Under the pieces are notes generated by a model. That model made no database searches. It was not told the origin of the DNA and saw nothing but the letters and a program-made list of their open reading frames with translations. Positions 32,651 to 43,634 of a DNA stretch of 64,000 nt are shown here, one piece after another; the stretch's first letter is position 1, and every line of letters begins with the position of its first letter. This stretch comes from Sordaria brevicollis (Eukaryota; Ascomycota; Sordariomycetes; Sordariales; Sordariaceae). Location: assembly GCA_033439795.1 (NCBI GenBank), contig JAUTDP010000011.1, positions 2,542,001 to 2,606,000 of the forward strand. Reading direction: 5' to 3'. A program made the translations under genes and the position numbers.

Positions 32651-34432
32651 AATCCCGAACCGTTAACGGCGGATTTAATATATTAGGGTTTAAAATTAGT
32701 TTAACGCTATTTAATTAAATTTATTTCTTTTTAATATAATAATTTATATTCTTTATAATATATTATATATAGAATTAATAGAATATAATTAAATGGGTAA
32801 TAATAGCGGCCTTTTTAAATCCCCTATCGAAATTATTAATAATTACCGCGGGGTTAAGAATTTCGTAATTTATTTAAAACTTTTTTAAGTAATTGAATTA
32901 CTATTTAAAATCTTCCTTTCTTTTTTTATTAGAGAAGGAAAACGTTATATTAAAATTCTTACTTAGTATATTAACGCTAATAATATTAAGTAGTAGGAAA
33001 TTGAAGCGGTTAATTTATTTAATAAGGATACGTTAATTAATAAAAAAAAAAAAAAAAAAAGGAGAATTATAAATAACCCCCTATAATATAAATGGATTTA
33101 TTAATCTATATAATAATAAAAGAGTATAAAAACGTATTTATTTATTTTATATATATTATCGACCAATAGTATATAGGGATTTTTCTTCTATATTTCTAAA
33201 TATTATTCGAAAGTTTAAAATATTCGTATAACCTTCCTATCGTCGTTATATTTAATAAAGTATTCGATACTATAGCGCTCTTTATATTATTTTAATAAAT
33301 CGACGAATATTTTAATCGAAGTATAAAGATTATATTTTACCCGTCGAATACCCTATTAAAAGTTCCAAACTTCCTATAATATAATAAGGATTCGAAAATT
33401 TCGAAATTCTATTAATAGCGTATTATTAACGATAGCGGTAAATATAACGAAATTCTTTTCGTTTTCTTCGAACGTACCGTTTAAATAGTAAATAATTTAG
33501 CGGGCGCTTATACAAGTATAAGTAAATAACCGTTCGATAATATTCTTAACCGCTAAAATATAATAACGACGAACTTATTATTAATATACTATATTACTAA
33601 TAAAATTTATACGGTCGAGGGGGTAATTATAAGTATTTTTAAATTTTTCTATATATTATTTATTGCTTTATTTTTTCTTTAAAATAATTTTAGCGCGGTA
33701 TAGGTAATTAAAGTATTTAATCGTTACGTTATAATATTTATAGTTAATAATTTTATAAACGCTATTATATATATACCGGTAATCGGTCCGCTTTACTATA
33801 CCCTCTTCCCCCCTTTTCCTATTCTTCGTATAATTAATCGAAGATATTATAAAACTTTACACTATATAATAGGATATAAGGGCATTAAAAGTAGCGATTT
33901 TATTACGGTAATTATTAAAAGTAAATAATAGCGGTTATCGGGCGGGCGAAGGCGACCGCGAAAGGCTTAAGGATAGGGGTCGAATTTATTATTACGCGCG
34001 TTCGCTAAAGGATTATAGTAATTATAATCCTTTTATTTATTCGCGTTCGCAGCGATAAATTGAAAGGGATTGTAGTTCCTTAACGACCGTAACCCGGTCT
34101 AAAATAACTATTCGAACCGGAATAATAGCCATTTTTATTGGAGATTCTAATAAAATACCGTTAATATAAATTATTATAATCGGTTTTATTGGAAATCCGA
34201 GGTTTATTTACCTAGGCGTACGTACGAACGCAATTTGGAATAATTGGTTAAAAAAAATTAGGGAATATAATAAATTAAAAGATATTTAATAAAATAATAA
34301 TAAAGATAACGAAAAATTATTGTAAAAAGGTTACGCAACGGTAGGTAAGACTTTGCGATAGCTTTATTCAATTGTATAATAATATTAATAATCACTAATA
34401 GGTTATACGACGACGATGAAGTTAAGTAACGA

Positions 34433-34547
34433 TGTAGTGCACTGGGCGCTAGCGCTAGTCTGGGCGTAGCTAGCGCAATTTACTCAATAGGTTGGGTGGG
34501 GGGGACTATATGAACACGGGAATGGGACTATGCGAGCACGGATTCCG
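34433..34547 (-). repeat. Right terminal inverted repeat of the outer element
   Basis: About 115 bp, inverted copy of 22964-23085. It shares the seven-base C/G run and the GCGCTAGCGC palindrome. Confidence 0.82.
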
Positions 34548-34556
34548 TCAGTCCCC
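34548..34556. repeat. Right target-site duplication of the outer transposon
   Basis: TCAGTCCCC, direct copy of 22955-22963. It lies 135 bp from the 3' end of the second 5S gene. Confidence 0.75.
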
Positions 34557-34681
34557 GGCCACCCACAACAGCTTCGACGGGGTCAATATCCTTTCGCAAC
34601 ATTGTTTTTAGTGAAAATCAGAAAAGAATAATGAGAAAGGAGGAATAGGTTGCATGGAGGGAGGGCAAAAATGGCAAAATA

Positions 34682-34691
34682 GAAAAAAAAA
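34682..34691 (-). terminator. Pol III terminator of 5S rRNA copy 2
   Basis: The plus strand has a run of nine to ten A directly left of the gene, which is a T-run on the transcribed minus-strand product. Confidence 0.8.
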
Positions 34692-34810
34692 ACATACAAC
34701 ACCAGGGATTCGCTGGTCGTCACCGACCCAACTACTAGTCTGGCCCTCACTGGCTTATCTATGGGAGAGCGGACGGGATCCCGAGTTTTCCAGTGGGTAT
34801 GGTCGTATGT
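34692..34810 (-). rRNA. 5S ribosomal RNA gene, dispersed copy 2
   Basis: 119 nt, same strand and same sequence as 1-119 apart from one transition at position 34792; here the minus strand reads CCCACTGGAAAACTCGGG, the common Neurospora form. It is followed by a T-run terminator. A TATA-like element is weaker than in copy 1 (TTATCA around -25 to -30). The gene stands just outside the nested transposon. Confidence 0.96.
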
Positions 34811-35356
34811 ATTTATTCTATACGAAACATGTTCTTATCAACGCTGTTTTTCCCTGTAGATCCATGCAGAGTTGCAGCTTACTGGTAGACGGAATGTGCA
34901 ACGCAGCGCAAAATCCCAGACACTTCTTCAAGGACACTACTGCTTAATATTCATGGAGAGAGACCTAGCTTTGGGTTGGGAATATGTCTTGCTTTATTGA
35001 TTCGTAGGTGTATATAAGACTACTATGAAAACAATGCTGATGTAATGATGATAAAGGGTATCAAGCCAAAAAGAAAAAAAAAAAAATGCGACTGCGTTAT
35101 AACTCAACACCAAAGGACCGACCGCCCAAACACTCCACGTCTCTCCCGTCTTGACATTTTTCCTCTTAGACAGTCTATCCCACCAAACAACAGGAGTATA
35201 AAAAATGCAGCACAACGCGAGGGAAAATCCAAAATAGCCCACCTCCCTCCTTTATCCCAACACCCGTTCATTCCCATCGTCGTCATCATCGTATCGTTCG
35301 TCAAGTCATCAAACCCGCGCAACACTTCCACTTTCCCACTTTCAACCTCAGGGTCC
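34811..35356. other. Intergenic, 5S rRNA to DDHD gene
   Basis: Contains the upstream region of the minus-strand 5S gene and the 3' flank of the phospholipase gene. An A run lies at 35077-35086. No gene seen. Confidence 0.5.
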
Positions 35357-38300
35357 CTACCCCATCCTCTCCCCCTTTCTTAGTCTCACAATCTTCTCCG
35401 CCCTCAACACCCCCAAGCTATTCTCCCTTCCCGGCCTCCTGCCAATTTCAATACACAAGAACCTGATCAGATCCAAATTATTCCAATAGCTTGTGTGCGC
35501 GCTCAACATATTCAGGTACTGAATCTCCAGCGGTCCACCGCCTGAGCGGAGGTAATAATCAATTTGTCCGTTATCGTTTAGCAGGAAGGCTTTCTTCTCG
35601 GCGACCTCTTCTCGGGAAAAGTCGTGGACTTCGAGTTCGAGTTGTGATGGGAGGCGGAGCATGTTGGGCGGTTTGGAGGTTGAGAGCATTTGAGATTGTG
35701 GTTCGGTTGATGATTGCTCGGAAGAAGGGTCGGAAGAATTGGAGTTGTTAGTTGCGGAGGTGCTGGTCGACAGGCCGGCCAAGCCGCGGAGGGAGTCGGA
35801 GACGGATTTGAAGAAGGAGGTTGTGAAGGTGGGTACGTAAGCGGTCTTGAGGCTGGAGGCGTAGACGGGGTCGATGGTCCCGTTTAGCAGGTAGGCGATG
35901 GGGTCCTCCTTGGCAAGAATGTTGTAGATGTTGTCCACGGCGATGCAGCCGAAGCGGCCGATGTCGCCGACTATGTCCTTGTTGAGCGTGTCAGCTGCGT
36001 CTGCACCGGGCTTGAGACGGCCGCGGCGGGGAACGAGACTGCCTCTCTCCAGGAGGAGGAAGAAGGCGGCAGGACTGCCGAGGAGGAACAGGTTGGTGGT
36101 GTCGAACTCGAAGTGACGGGTTTCTGGCTCTGGTTTGGATAGATCTAGGGGTCTAGGAACGCTGGTTGGTTGCTTAGAAAGAATCTCGACTGCCATGGCG
36201 CTGCCGAGCGAGTGCCCGATAAGATGGACTCGGCCTTTTTCAGCAAAGCCGGGATTGTTCTTGCACCATAATCGATAAACACGATTTGCCTCACCCACAA
36301 GAGCGGCAATCATTTTGGGCTTGTGGTGAGACATATAAAATGGAATGTCGAACATGACATCCGAAATCATACTGCGGACGGCAGGGATGGTGTTCGGTTC
36401 AATGTCCTTCAGCCCAAAACCGTCAGGAGTATATGCGGACGTGTCCTCTTCCTTGCTGGGCCCTCCATCTTCGAAGCTGAGGAGATGGCGCCAGTTGACG
36501 GGTAGAACCATGATACCGTTCTGGTCAGGCCGGAGCACCGACTTGATGATGGGATTATCCAACTCAATGTTGACAGCTCTTCGGAATGCATTGACGGCGT
36601 GAGTAAAATGGAAACTTTCCACCCGCTCGGCAAACTTTTGACCGATGCCATGCGCAATCAAGAGGAGGTCGGTCACTTGACCGCGATCCTGCTCCATTTG
36701 ACATGCTGGGCAACCATCTCCTGCAACATTTGCCTGTCGTGACGTTTTGCGTTTGGGCGCTTTGCTCGTCGATGTGCCTTTCTTTTGATGCACCTTGTCC
36801 CAGATGGCCTGGTCGAAACCGCGCACGACAGGAATCCCCACGGTAACACCTTTCATAATCTTTTGGAGCGGTCGTCGTCCATGGTATGCACTAGGCTTAA
36901 GGCTGGGCCTCAGGAGAAATGCGGCAGACTTGTCCTTGTAGATGACATGGAAGTTGGCATACGGTTCGGGTGGAGGCGCCGCCAGCTCTTGATCGGGATG
37001 CACAGGTTCGAGTGTACCTTCCGCTGCGGCTTCTCCACGGAAACATCTCGCGGCGCAAAACGGATCGCTCGATATTGGTGGCTCGGGAGGAATGTCATCT
37101 TTGACCTTGGGGCGCTTGTCCGGAATTTCTGGCCACAAGGGGTGCGATACCTTTTCTTCGCCCAACGCACCAACATCTAATGCTGACTTTAGTTCATCTT
37201 TCCACGTCTGACCCCAAACTCGTAACTCTCGATAACCAGCTTCCAACTGATTGGCGACAACAGGTTCTACGGGAGTCATGGTGTCTCTGTAGAAAAAACG
37301 TCAGCAACCAACCAAGAAAGGCGAGACGGACACCAACACCCACCTGTAAAACCAAGTAGCACGTTGCACGTTAGAAATATCGTTGACAGGCGACCAGTAT
37401 ATGGGCTTCATCTGGAGTACTGGTAACGAAACCATGTGCAGTCTCGAGATACCCACAGGCACCTCAACCGAATCCTCCGCTTGACGGATGGCTTCTTTGA
37501 CAATACGCTTGGCCGCTCGGGTATCATTTCCTCCTAGCCGTGATGGAAGACCGCGTATGGATGATGCCCTGGAGGGCTTGTCTTCAGGTGTAGCCCCGAC
37601 TGACCGACTGAGTGACTCAACTCGAACGAACGGCTTGCCTGATATTCCATCGTCCATAACCGGGGGTCTTGGGATCATCCTCCCAACTGCGGAAAGCGGA
37701 AGCTGGTTATCGTTGTATGAGGAAGGCTTCACTTCTAGGGAGCCCGAAAGCCTTTGGAGAGGGCTGGTGCCAAGAGGAAGACTTGAGGGTCTGAACGTCG
37801 CGGATTCCTGAGAAGTGTCCGAATTTGCCCACAAGCGAGTTAACTGTGCCATAACCTCTTGGATAACCCGGTCGTGGTCGAGAGATGGCTGGCGACGTCT
37901 GGTGACTGCGCAAAACTCTTTTCTTAGTTCGGCGGAAGCATCGATGGAAAGCTCGGCGCAACAGACGGGAGCGCTATGATTGTCTTCATTCTCGGTGGTG
38001 GCCAGGGCCGAGAAGGCGGAGTGGCCCTCCCGGTCATGCTTTTCCTTGTGTTTGGCCGCCAACAGGGCCACGATGGCGGCAAGCTTCTCGGCATTGTCCT
38101 TGGAGAGAGACGGACTGGGGCTCCGGTTTCTTTGCGCGTGCCGGTGATTCCTCCTGTCTCTGTCGGAGGAGAAGCCCAACCATGCCCGCTCTAGCGCCCT
38201 GTTATCGCCGGGAGAGAAAGGTCGAAGTGGCAGGTTTGCTGCTTTCGCATCGGAAGAGCCAACCGTTGTGGCAGCAGACAAGGGGTCATCGATGGGGATG

Positions 38301-38431
38301 GCGGACGAGTAGAAGAACTGGGCGTTGATGGGTGGGATGCCATCGAGTCCATCGGTGGGTTCTGGCTCGGCAATGGGAGCTAACCGGCAGGAGGAGCCGA
38401 AGGTATGATGGGTCTCGGCGGTGTTGGACAT
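35357..38431 (-). CDS. DDHD-domain phospholipase (PA-preferring phospholipase A1 family)
   Basis: Model: exons 38431-37344 and 37286-35357, 1005 aa. The 57-nt intron has donor GTGGGT, branch GCTGACG and acceptor TACAG; it rejoins WFYR|DTM in phase, the usual start of the conserved core (WFYRDT--PVEP, QLE-GYRELRVWG). Residues 1-320 are polar and disordered (RSPSPSLSKDN). The core has LLLIAHGIGQKF near 571-582 and the lipase nucleophile motif GHSLG at 720-724. The C-terminal DDHD domain follows (FDTTNLFLLGSPAAFF; VDNIYNILAKEDPIAYLLN; ending IDYYL and HTSYWNNLDLIRFL). These intracellular enzymes hydrolyse phosphatidic acid and related phospholipids and act in lipid turnover and membrane traffic or mitochondrial lipid supply. 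Catalytic signature complete. Exact fungal orthologue name not assigned. Confidence 0.92.
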
Positions 38432-40010
38432 GTTTTGATCGCCCTTTTCAAGCGCAGGCGGTGACGAGACTCGAGGGTTACGCGACGAGGAAGCGCAATG
38501 ATCGACGATATAGAGTTGCTATGCAGGGACCCTGACGTCAGCCATTTATACCGGAGAACGGTCCACAGGGAGGACAATGTCGAACAAGGGGAGGAGTATC
38601 ACAAACGTGTTTGTATACCTAGACGGACAGTGTTCAAGTCCCAGTCAATCCAGTTTTGAGGTTGTTTGCGAATGAGGACAAGTCAAGATGGAGGAGAGAA
38701 GGAGAAGAGGTGAGCAGGCCCATAACCTGCAGGGACCGTGGCTTTCAATCCAGTGGGCGGAGGAAGTGGAAGCTCGGGCTCAGACTCTGGCTCTGATGGG
38801 AGAGGTAGAGAGGTTGTACTGGTAGCACGCGATCCGAGACATAATGGGGAGGGGGAAAAGCAAGTTTAGATTTCCATCATGGATGTTGGCTTGAGAGTGA
38901 GGACTAGTGAGTACAAGTACACGCGAAAAGAAATCTACACACAGAGACGCGAACAATGGCCACGCAGGTTGAAGGGGAGATTCCAAAGTGTCCGAGTCCC
39001 TCTCTGGCAGAGTCTCCCGCCTTCGTTCACCTCACTTTCTGCCTTGTGTCACTGCCTGTGTGCGACTGTCTCACGAGATGCGTTGATGACGTGGTTAGCC
39101 TCCAGCTGCGCGTGTTAGTGCATGGGTTTCAGTGGGTAATCCCCATCATTATAGTGCCCCTGGATGCCTGCCGCCACACTCCATCCGACCAGCAGGCACA
39201 TGGGATGCCACCGCGGCAGTACCCGAACTTTTCTCCCTTCAGTCCCATCCGTGCCTGGTCACTTTCACTTGCAGTGTGGCGTTCCACTTGATACCTCTAG
39301 AGGTAGACTGTGGCTGAAGCTTTCCTTGTGGTGACTGGTGGCCAACCTCAAACGCGAACCAACGGAAATGATGTCCTTTCATCTGAACATTCGACTGGAC
39401 CAATCACTTTCACGGTACCACCATCTTCACAACCTCACTTCATCACACCCAAAGAGATATAAATTCAAGCCCCTGGCCTAAGCTGCCAGCCAATTCAGCT
39501 CTCGCGAACTTCCAACCTTCCGATTCACTCCCTTGATGCCCTTTCCAGCGAGAATCTTGTGTTTGCTTGTTCGCATTCATCATGGCCCTTTCCATCAACT
39601 TCATTTTGCACACCGGCAACACATGTTCAAAAGATCTACATGTACACTCCTTGGCAATGACAGTAACCCGAATCAGCATGGTGGATACAAAAGCCAATGT
39701 GAGCGTAGGCTTAGCTCGGCTTGGCTCGCTCGTTGGATCACCAACATGAACCCCTGGTCACGGTCGGATTTAAATTCAAGAACCGTATAATGACCAGGTA
39801 GCCAGGCCATTCTTAGCATTCTTCACAATGCCACCCCTCTCTTCCCCTGGCAGGCATACGGTACCCCTGATGCCTCCATCTTACTTTTCTTAAATGGCCA
39901 CGCCCGACCATTCCCTGTGTTCCCAAGCGTCTCCTGCGCACGTTTTGCTCTCCTCTTCTGTCTTTCCCGCCGACTTGACTACTGCCAACAGCCCTCCTTG
40001 GCTCAGCTAG
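38432..40010. other. Intergenic between divergent genes
   Basis: Region upstream of both the DDHD gene (minus) and the surface-protein gene (plus). A TATA-like AGATATAAATTC occurs near 39451. The frames seen overlap on both strands with no family signal. No gene called. Confidence 0.5.
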
Positions 40011-41322
40011 ATGTGGGCCTCACTGACGCCCAGAGATGGGGCAGCTCTAGGGGTGCCCCAAAGGTGTTATCAGCCTTGTGGTGAGTACATATCCTTCTTT
40101 CTACTATTCTGACTTGTAACCTGCAGAGCCGCTGACCTTAATCATCGCAGACGATGCCTTTGTGGAATCTAAATCGCTTCTGTCCCGTCGAGACTTGTGC
40201 GATGCTGACGGCCCCTTGATCCGAGAATTCAACACTTGCAACAGCTGCATCAGGACCGAGACGGAGAATGATTCAAACTATGCTGCCGCCTATCAGAACT
40301 ACATTGAGCCCTCCTTTGGTGATATCATCCAGCAATGTGTCGGCTTCGGAGCAAGCGTTAGCCTCTCGCTTGGCCCCTCCGAGACAATCATCGCCACCAT
40401 ACCTATGATTGGCGAACTGCCAACAGGGACGTCAGCAGTAACGGCCACCGTGATCGCATCATTCGTACTTACAGAGTCGCCGCCACCAATTTACCAAACC
40501 ACGATTGCCAAAACCTCAACAAGAAGCGCCACCGGCACCAGCCCGTCCATTGCCTCGTCTTGGCTGACCACTTCCCAGGTCACACAGACCAACATATATA
40601 CGTTACTGACCGGTCAGATCATCACGGTCACCGAGCTGGTGAACGCGACAGTGACACGGAACGACTGGCCTGGATGGTCCGGCAGCAACAGACCCGGCCG
40701 CTCTACAGGACTGGGAGATGTGATCACGTCCATACCAACAGTGACCTCCCCTACGGAGAACAACGGAGCGGCAGCTTTGACAACATCGGGCTACGGCACA
40801 TTTACGACGACTTCTTCACCAACAGGAGGTGGGCCGCAGAGCATTCCTGGTTGGGTATGGGCCGTTACGGCGATTGCAATTGTAGTCATTCTTGGAGCGC
40901 TGGTCGTTGGCTTTGTGCTGTTCAGAAGAAGAAGATCCAAAGTATCAAAGCACCAACGTGCTAGCTCCGGCAGTACGCCTGAGCTTCACGGCACCAGCGG
41001 GGTGGGAAGCAGGACGGAACTAGCCAGTGAAATAAGCTCAGCCGAGTTACACACCGATAGCAAGATGCCAGCACCAGAGTTGGATTCGAAAGTGGCACCG
41101 GTGGAAATGGACACGGACATCAGATTCGAGTTACCAACAGAGTTCAATAAGGAGAAAGACATCGCCGAGGAAGCTATAACACCGATCAGCACATGCACCG
41201 ATGCCACACGAATCCCAGTGTCACCCCTAGAAGAAGAGAGCTTGGAGGAACAAAAAGTCCTCATTACGCCGGGGCTCAACCTACGAACCAAAGAAGAGCC
41301 ACAGAGTTACACCAAGCCCTGA
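40011..41322 (+). CDS. Single-pass plasma-membrane protein, Ser/Thr-rich ectodomain
   Basis: Model: exons 40011-40080 and 40151-41322, 413 aa. The 70-nt intron has donor GTGAGT, branch GCTGACC and acceptor CGCAG, phase 1 (TGT G|AC). An in-frame TAG directly precedes the ATG. The N-terminal domain has CYQPC, then SLLSRRDLC, FNTCNSCI and QCVGFG, a Cys pattern shared by many fungal cell-surface proteins. A long Ser/Thr/Pro-rich part follows, likely O-glycosylated. A membrane helix (WVWAVTAIAIVVILGALVVG) near residues 250-275 is followed by RRRRSK and an acidic cytosolic tail of about 130 residues. The layout suggests a wall/membrane sensor or adhesin-like protein. No classical signal peptide is visible at this start, so a further 5' exon could be missing. 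Confidence 0.72.
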
Positions 41323-42046
41323 TGAGTCCCACGTGTCACAGTCAGCCTTCCAAACAAGGGCACCGTGGCTTGATCCTCGCTTGGTTGTTATGGAATCGCC
41401 AGATCAACAGCTCGAAACAACGCGACCTTTCCTGAATAGCTGTATCGGTACTTTTGATGGCCGAAGATGCAGTGATTCCGTCCATGACAGGCTGCTTGGT
41501 TGACGGACACCCTTCAATGACTGGGGCCTCTTGCTTTGCTTATGCAGCTCGCTCTACATATTCTCCGACAAATCCGTAAGGCAACCGGCCGCCTTGTTTC
41601 TCTTTGAGTCTCGTTCACTGAGGACGACATCCGGGACAACGGCTACGGCTGTCTGCATCTCGCATGCCTACGGCACGCGGAAGCTTGCTTCGAATCGCAA
41701 TGCGGACAAATCCCTTATGAGGTTCAGAGACTTGCGTATGTAGGTATGTTTTCAGCTCCTGCAATAGGGCGGAAGGCGCTTACGATGCAAATAGGCGCGC
41801 CTCTGCATTATTGCCCTCGGATTCTGATGATTTCAACCAATCATCGATCAGGTTCAAGACGACCACCTTGCAAAGCGGTTTTCAGGAGTAGAGGGAATCT
41901 TCCGCATGTGTGTCACGATTGACCCGAAATACCTATATGTTCTTCACAAGTCCCAGCGATCTGTCTTCCAAGCCATGGTATGAGGCGGCTCCAACCCTTC
42001 TTCTTTTTGGTTATGTCACTTGTCCTTATAGTCGCGCTCATTCGTC
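41323..42046. other. Intergenic
   Basis: Between two plus-strand genes. A 70-codon frame at 41531-41743 has no supporting signal. A short hydrophobic frame (MRRLQPFFFLVMSL) near 41980 ends before the next gene and is out of frame with it; it might be a missed leader exon, but I see no fitting splice pair. Confidence 0.4.
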
Positions 42047-43634
42047 ATGGATCCAAATAACCCCTTGGCCAACCTTACGCTGTCCATGTTTGATGCCGAA
42101 AAGAACTGTACGGCAGCTGGAGCGTTTGCGGCCCATTTACGAAGCTCTTATGGCGACGAAAACAGCGTTCCGGCAAAGTCTCTTAGAGAATTCATTCTCT
42201 TTTGCACCAACACAACGATAGGGAACTTCACAGATGGTAACGCTGTCGACTGGTACCGTTATATCGACCTTGATAACGCATTTGCCAACTACACATCCTG
42301 GTTCGAGTATAAATACTCCTCTCCTTGCTGGCGAAACTTCTGCGAAAACATAGAATTTGCTGGCAACGCGGACCTTGCCGGCATCGGTGTGAGTTCCTAT
42401 TTCATTACGGTCAACTTGACAGACAAATAATTCCTCAAACATTCAAGACATTTTACTCAACAACGTTGTTCTAATTAAAACCGTTGACAGATGCATGCCA
42501 CTTATGTTCTCCAAGCTATTTTGGTCACTGCATTTCTTCTAGCATACATAGCTCGAGACCTGATGAACATGCGCCACGAAAAGAAATCACTAGGAAAGCC
42601 GTCATACTGGAACGCGGTTGATTCGTCACTGAAAGTTTTCTACACCCTATCTGTCTACTTCTGCTTTACTACGATTCTGGCCTGTCTGATCTATCGTCAA
42701 GTATCTGAAGGTACCCCTGGGTATGCCTATTCGTGCCAGCTCGCCTTCTTGGCAATTATTTTCTGCATAGAAGTGTTCCAGATTCTCATTCCGTTGCGCT
42801 TCCAGAGTTCCTCTAACGATAGTGTTTTGGTACGGCTGAAGCCGCTGATGCTGATATCGGCAACCTTCGTTGCTGCCGTCGCCCTTGCATTCTCCGATTT
42901 ACCCGCAGTTGTCCTTCGAGACTTGGAGACCCCCTGTCTTCCCGACCAGCGCGACTTTGGCCAAACGGGCGGCTCCAGTGTAATTATCGTCATGGGCCCT
43001 GTATTTATGATATTTCCTGGATTTTTTATCGTCTGTATGACCGGACTTCGGGGACATATGGACTGGCTAACCCGGTTAGGCATTGGGGGAGCAACCAGGC
43101 TTTGCGTTGCCCTTCCGGGCCTTGTTGGAATGTGGTATTCCATTGGAAACTTTACTCGTTTGCGACGGTCTCTGATCGAGTTCTCGGGCGATTCTTCTCC
43201 TGACGGCGCCTGGGGTTTCGGTCAAATTGCCGCTGTAATGGGGTGGCTACCGATGTTTGTCGAGTTCTTTCGGGTGTGGAAATGGGAACTGTGGAAAGGA
43301 GGTAAGGGACCACTTTCGGCGACTTATGCCATACGTACCTTAGCTAAACCACATGTTTCTGGACACCCGCTGACACCAACTTACCAATATAGTTGTTTTA
43401 CTGGCCTCCAAGTTGCTGAGATTTACACGTCGCGTATTGAACGTCGTGCGCACATCACGCAGGCTACGATACCTCCTTCACCTCCAACGCGATCTCGACA
43501 TATGGAGCCTGCTGCGCTTCTTCACATTCGCACGGGCAATGCCAAATCATACGCCTCCCCAAGACACGGAGAGTGGCGGTGTCTCGGACTCTCGGGATCT
43601 GAAGAGAATGGGACGGACAGTGCAACGAGTCTGA
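42047..43634 (+). CDS. Seven-transmembrane protein with glycosylated N-terminal ectodomain
   Basis: Model: exons 42047-42388, 42491-43301 and 43393-43634, 464 aa. Intron 1 (102 nt): GTGAGT ... CCGTTGACAG, phase 0. Intron 2 (91 nt): GTAAGG, GCTGACA branch, ATATAG, phase 1. The first 115 residues are soluble, with many Asn-X-Thr/Ser sites (NLT, NCT, NTT, NFT, NYT) and four or five Cys (CWRNFC). Then come seven hydrophobic helices: ATYVLQAILVTAFLLAYIA, FYTLSVYFCFTTILACLIY, CQLAFLAIIFCIEVFQILI, LMLISATFVAAVALAF, VIIVMGPVFMIFPGFFIV, RLCVALPGLVGMWYSIG and AVMGWLPMFVEFF. The tail is basic (RFTRRVLNVVRTSRRLR). This may be a fungal receptor-like or orphan integral membrane protein; ligand and pathway are unknown. 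Confidence 0.75.

Larger units (their letters stand above)
22964..34547. mobile_element. Mutator-like DNA transposon, RIP-mutated, carrying a nested LTR element
   Basis: The ends form terminal inverted repeats: left 22964-23085 starts CGGAAACCATGCTCGCATAG, and the right arm 34547-34433, read on the minus strand, starts CGGAATCCGTGCTCGCATAG. Over about 100 aligned bases I count nine substitutions, eight of them transitions, then a small indel. The element is flanked by the 9-bp duplication TCAGTCCCC. Without the nested retrotransposon the outer element would be about 4.2 kb. A long TIR with a 9-bp duplication suggests the Mutator (MULE) superfamily; hAT and KDZ elements would give 8 bp. The interior is extremely AT-rich and full of stops, whereas the TIRs are largely intact. 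Transposase identity could not be proven (see decayed frames at 23899-24362 and 32309-32650). Confidence 0.72.

Noticed and set aside
22964..34547. hAT or KDZ assignment for the outer element
   Set aside because: These give 8-bp target duplications; the longest clean duplication placed against the TIR ends is 9 bp. Not fully excluded, because no transposase could be identified.
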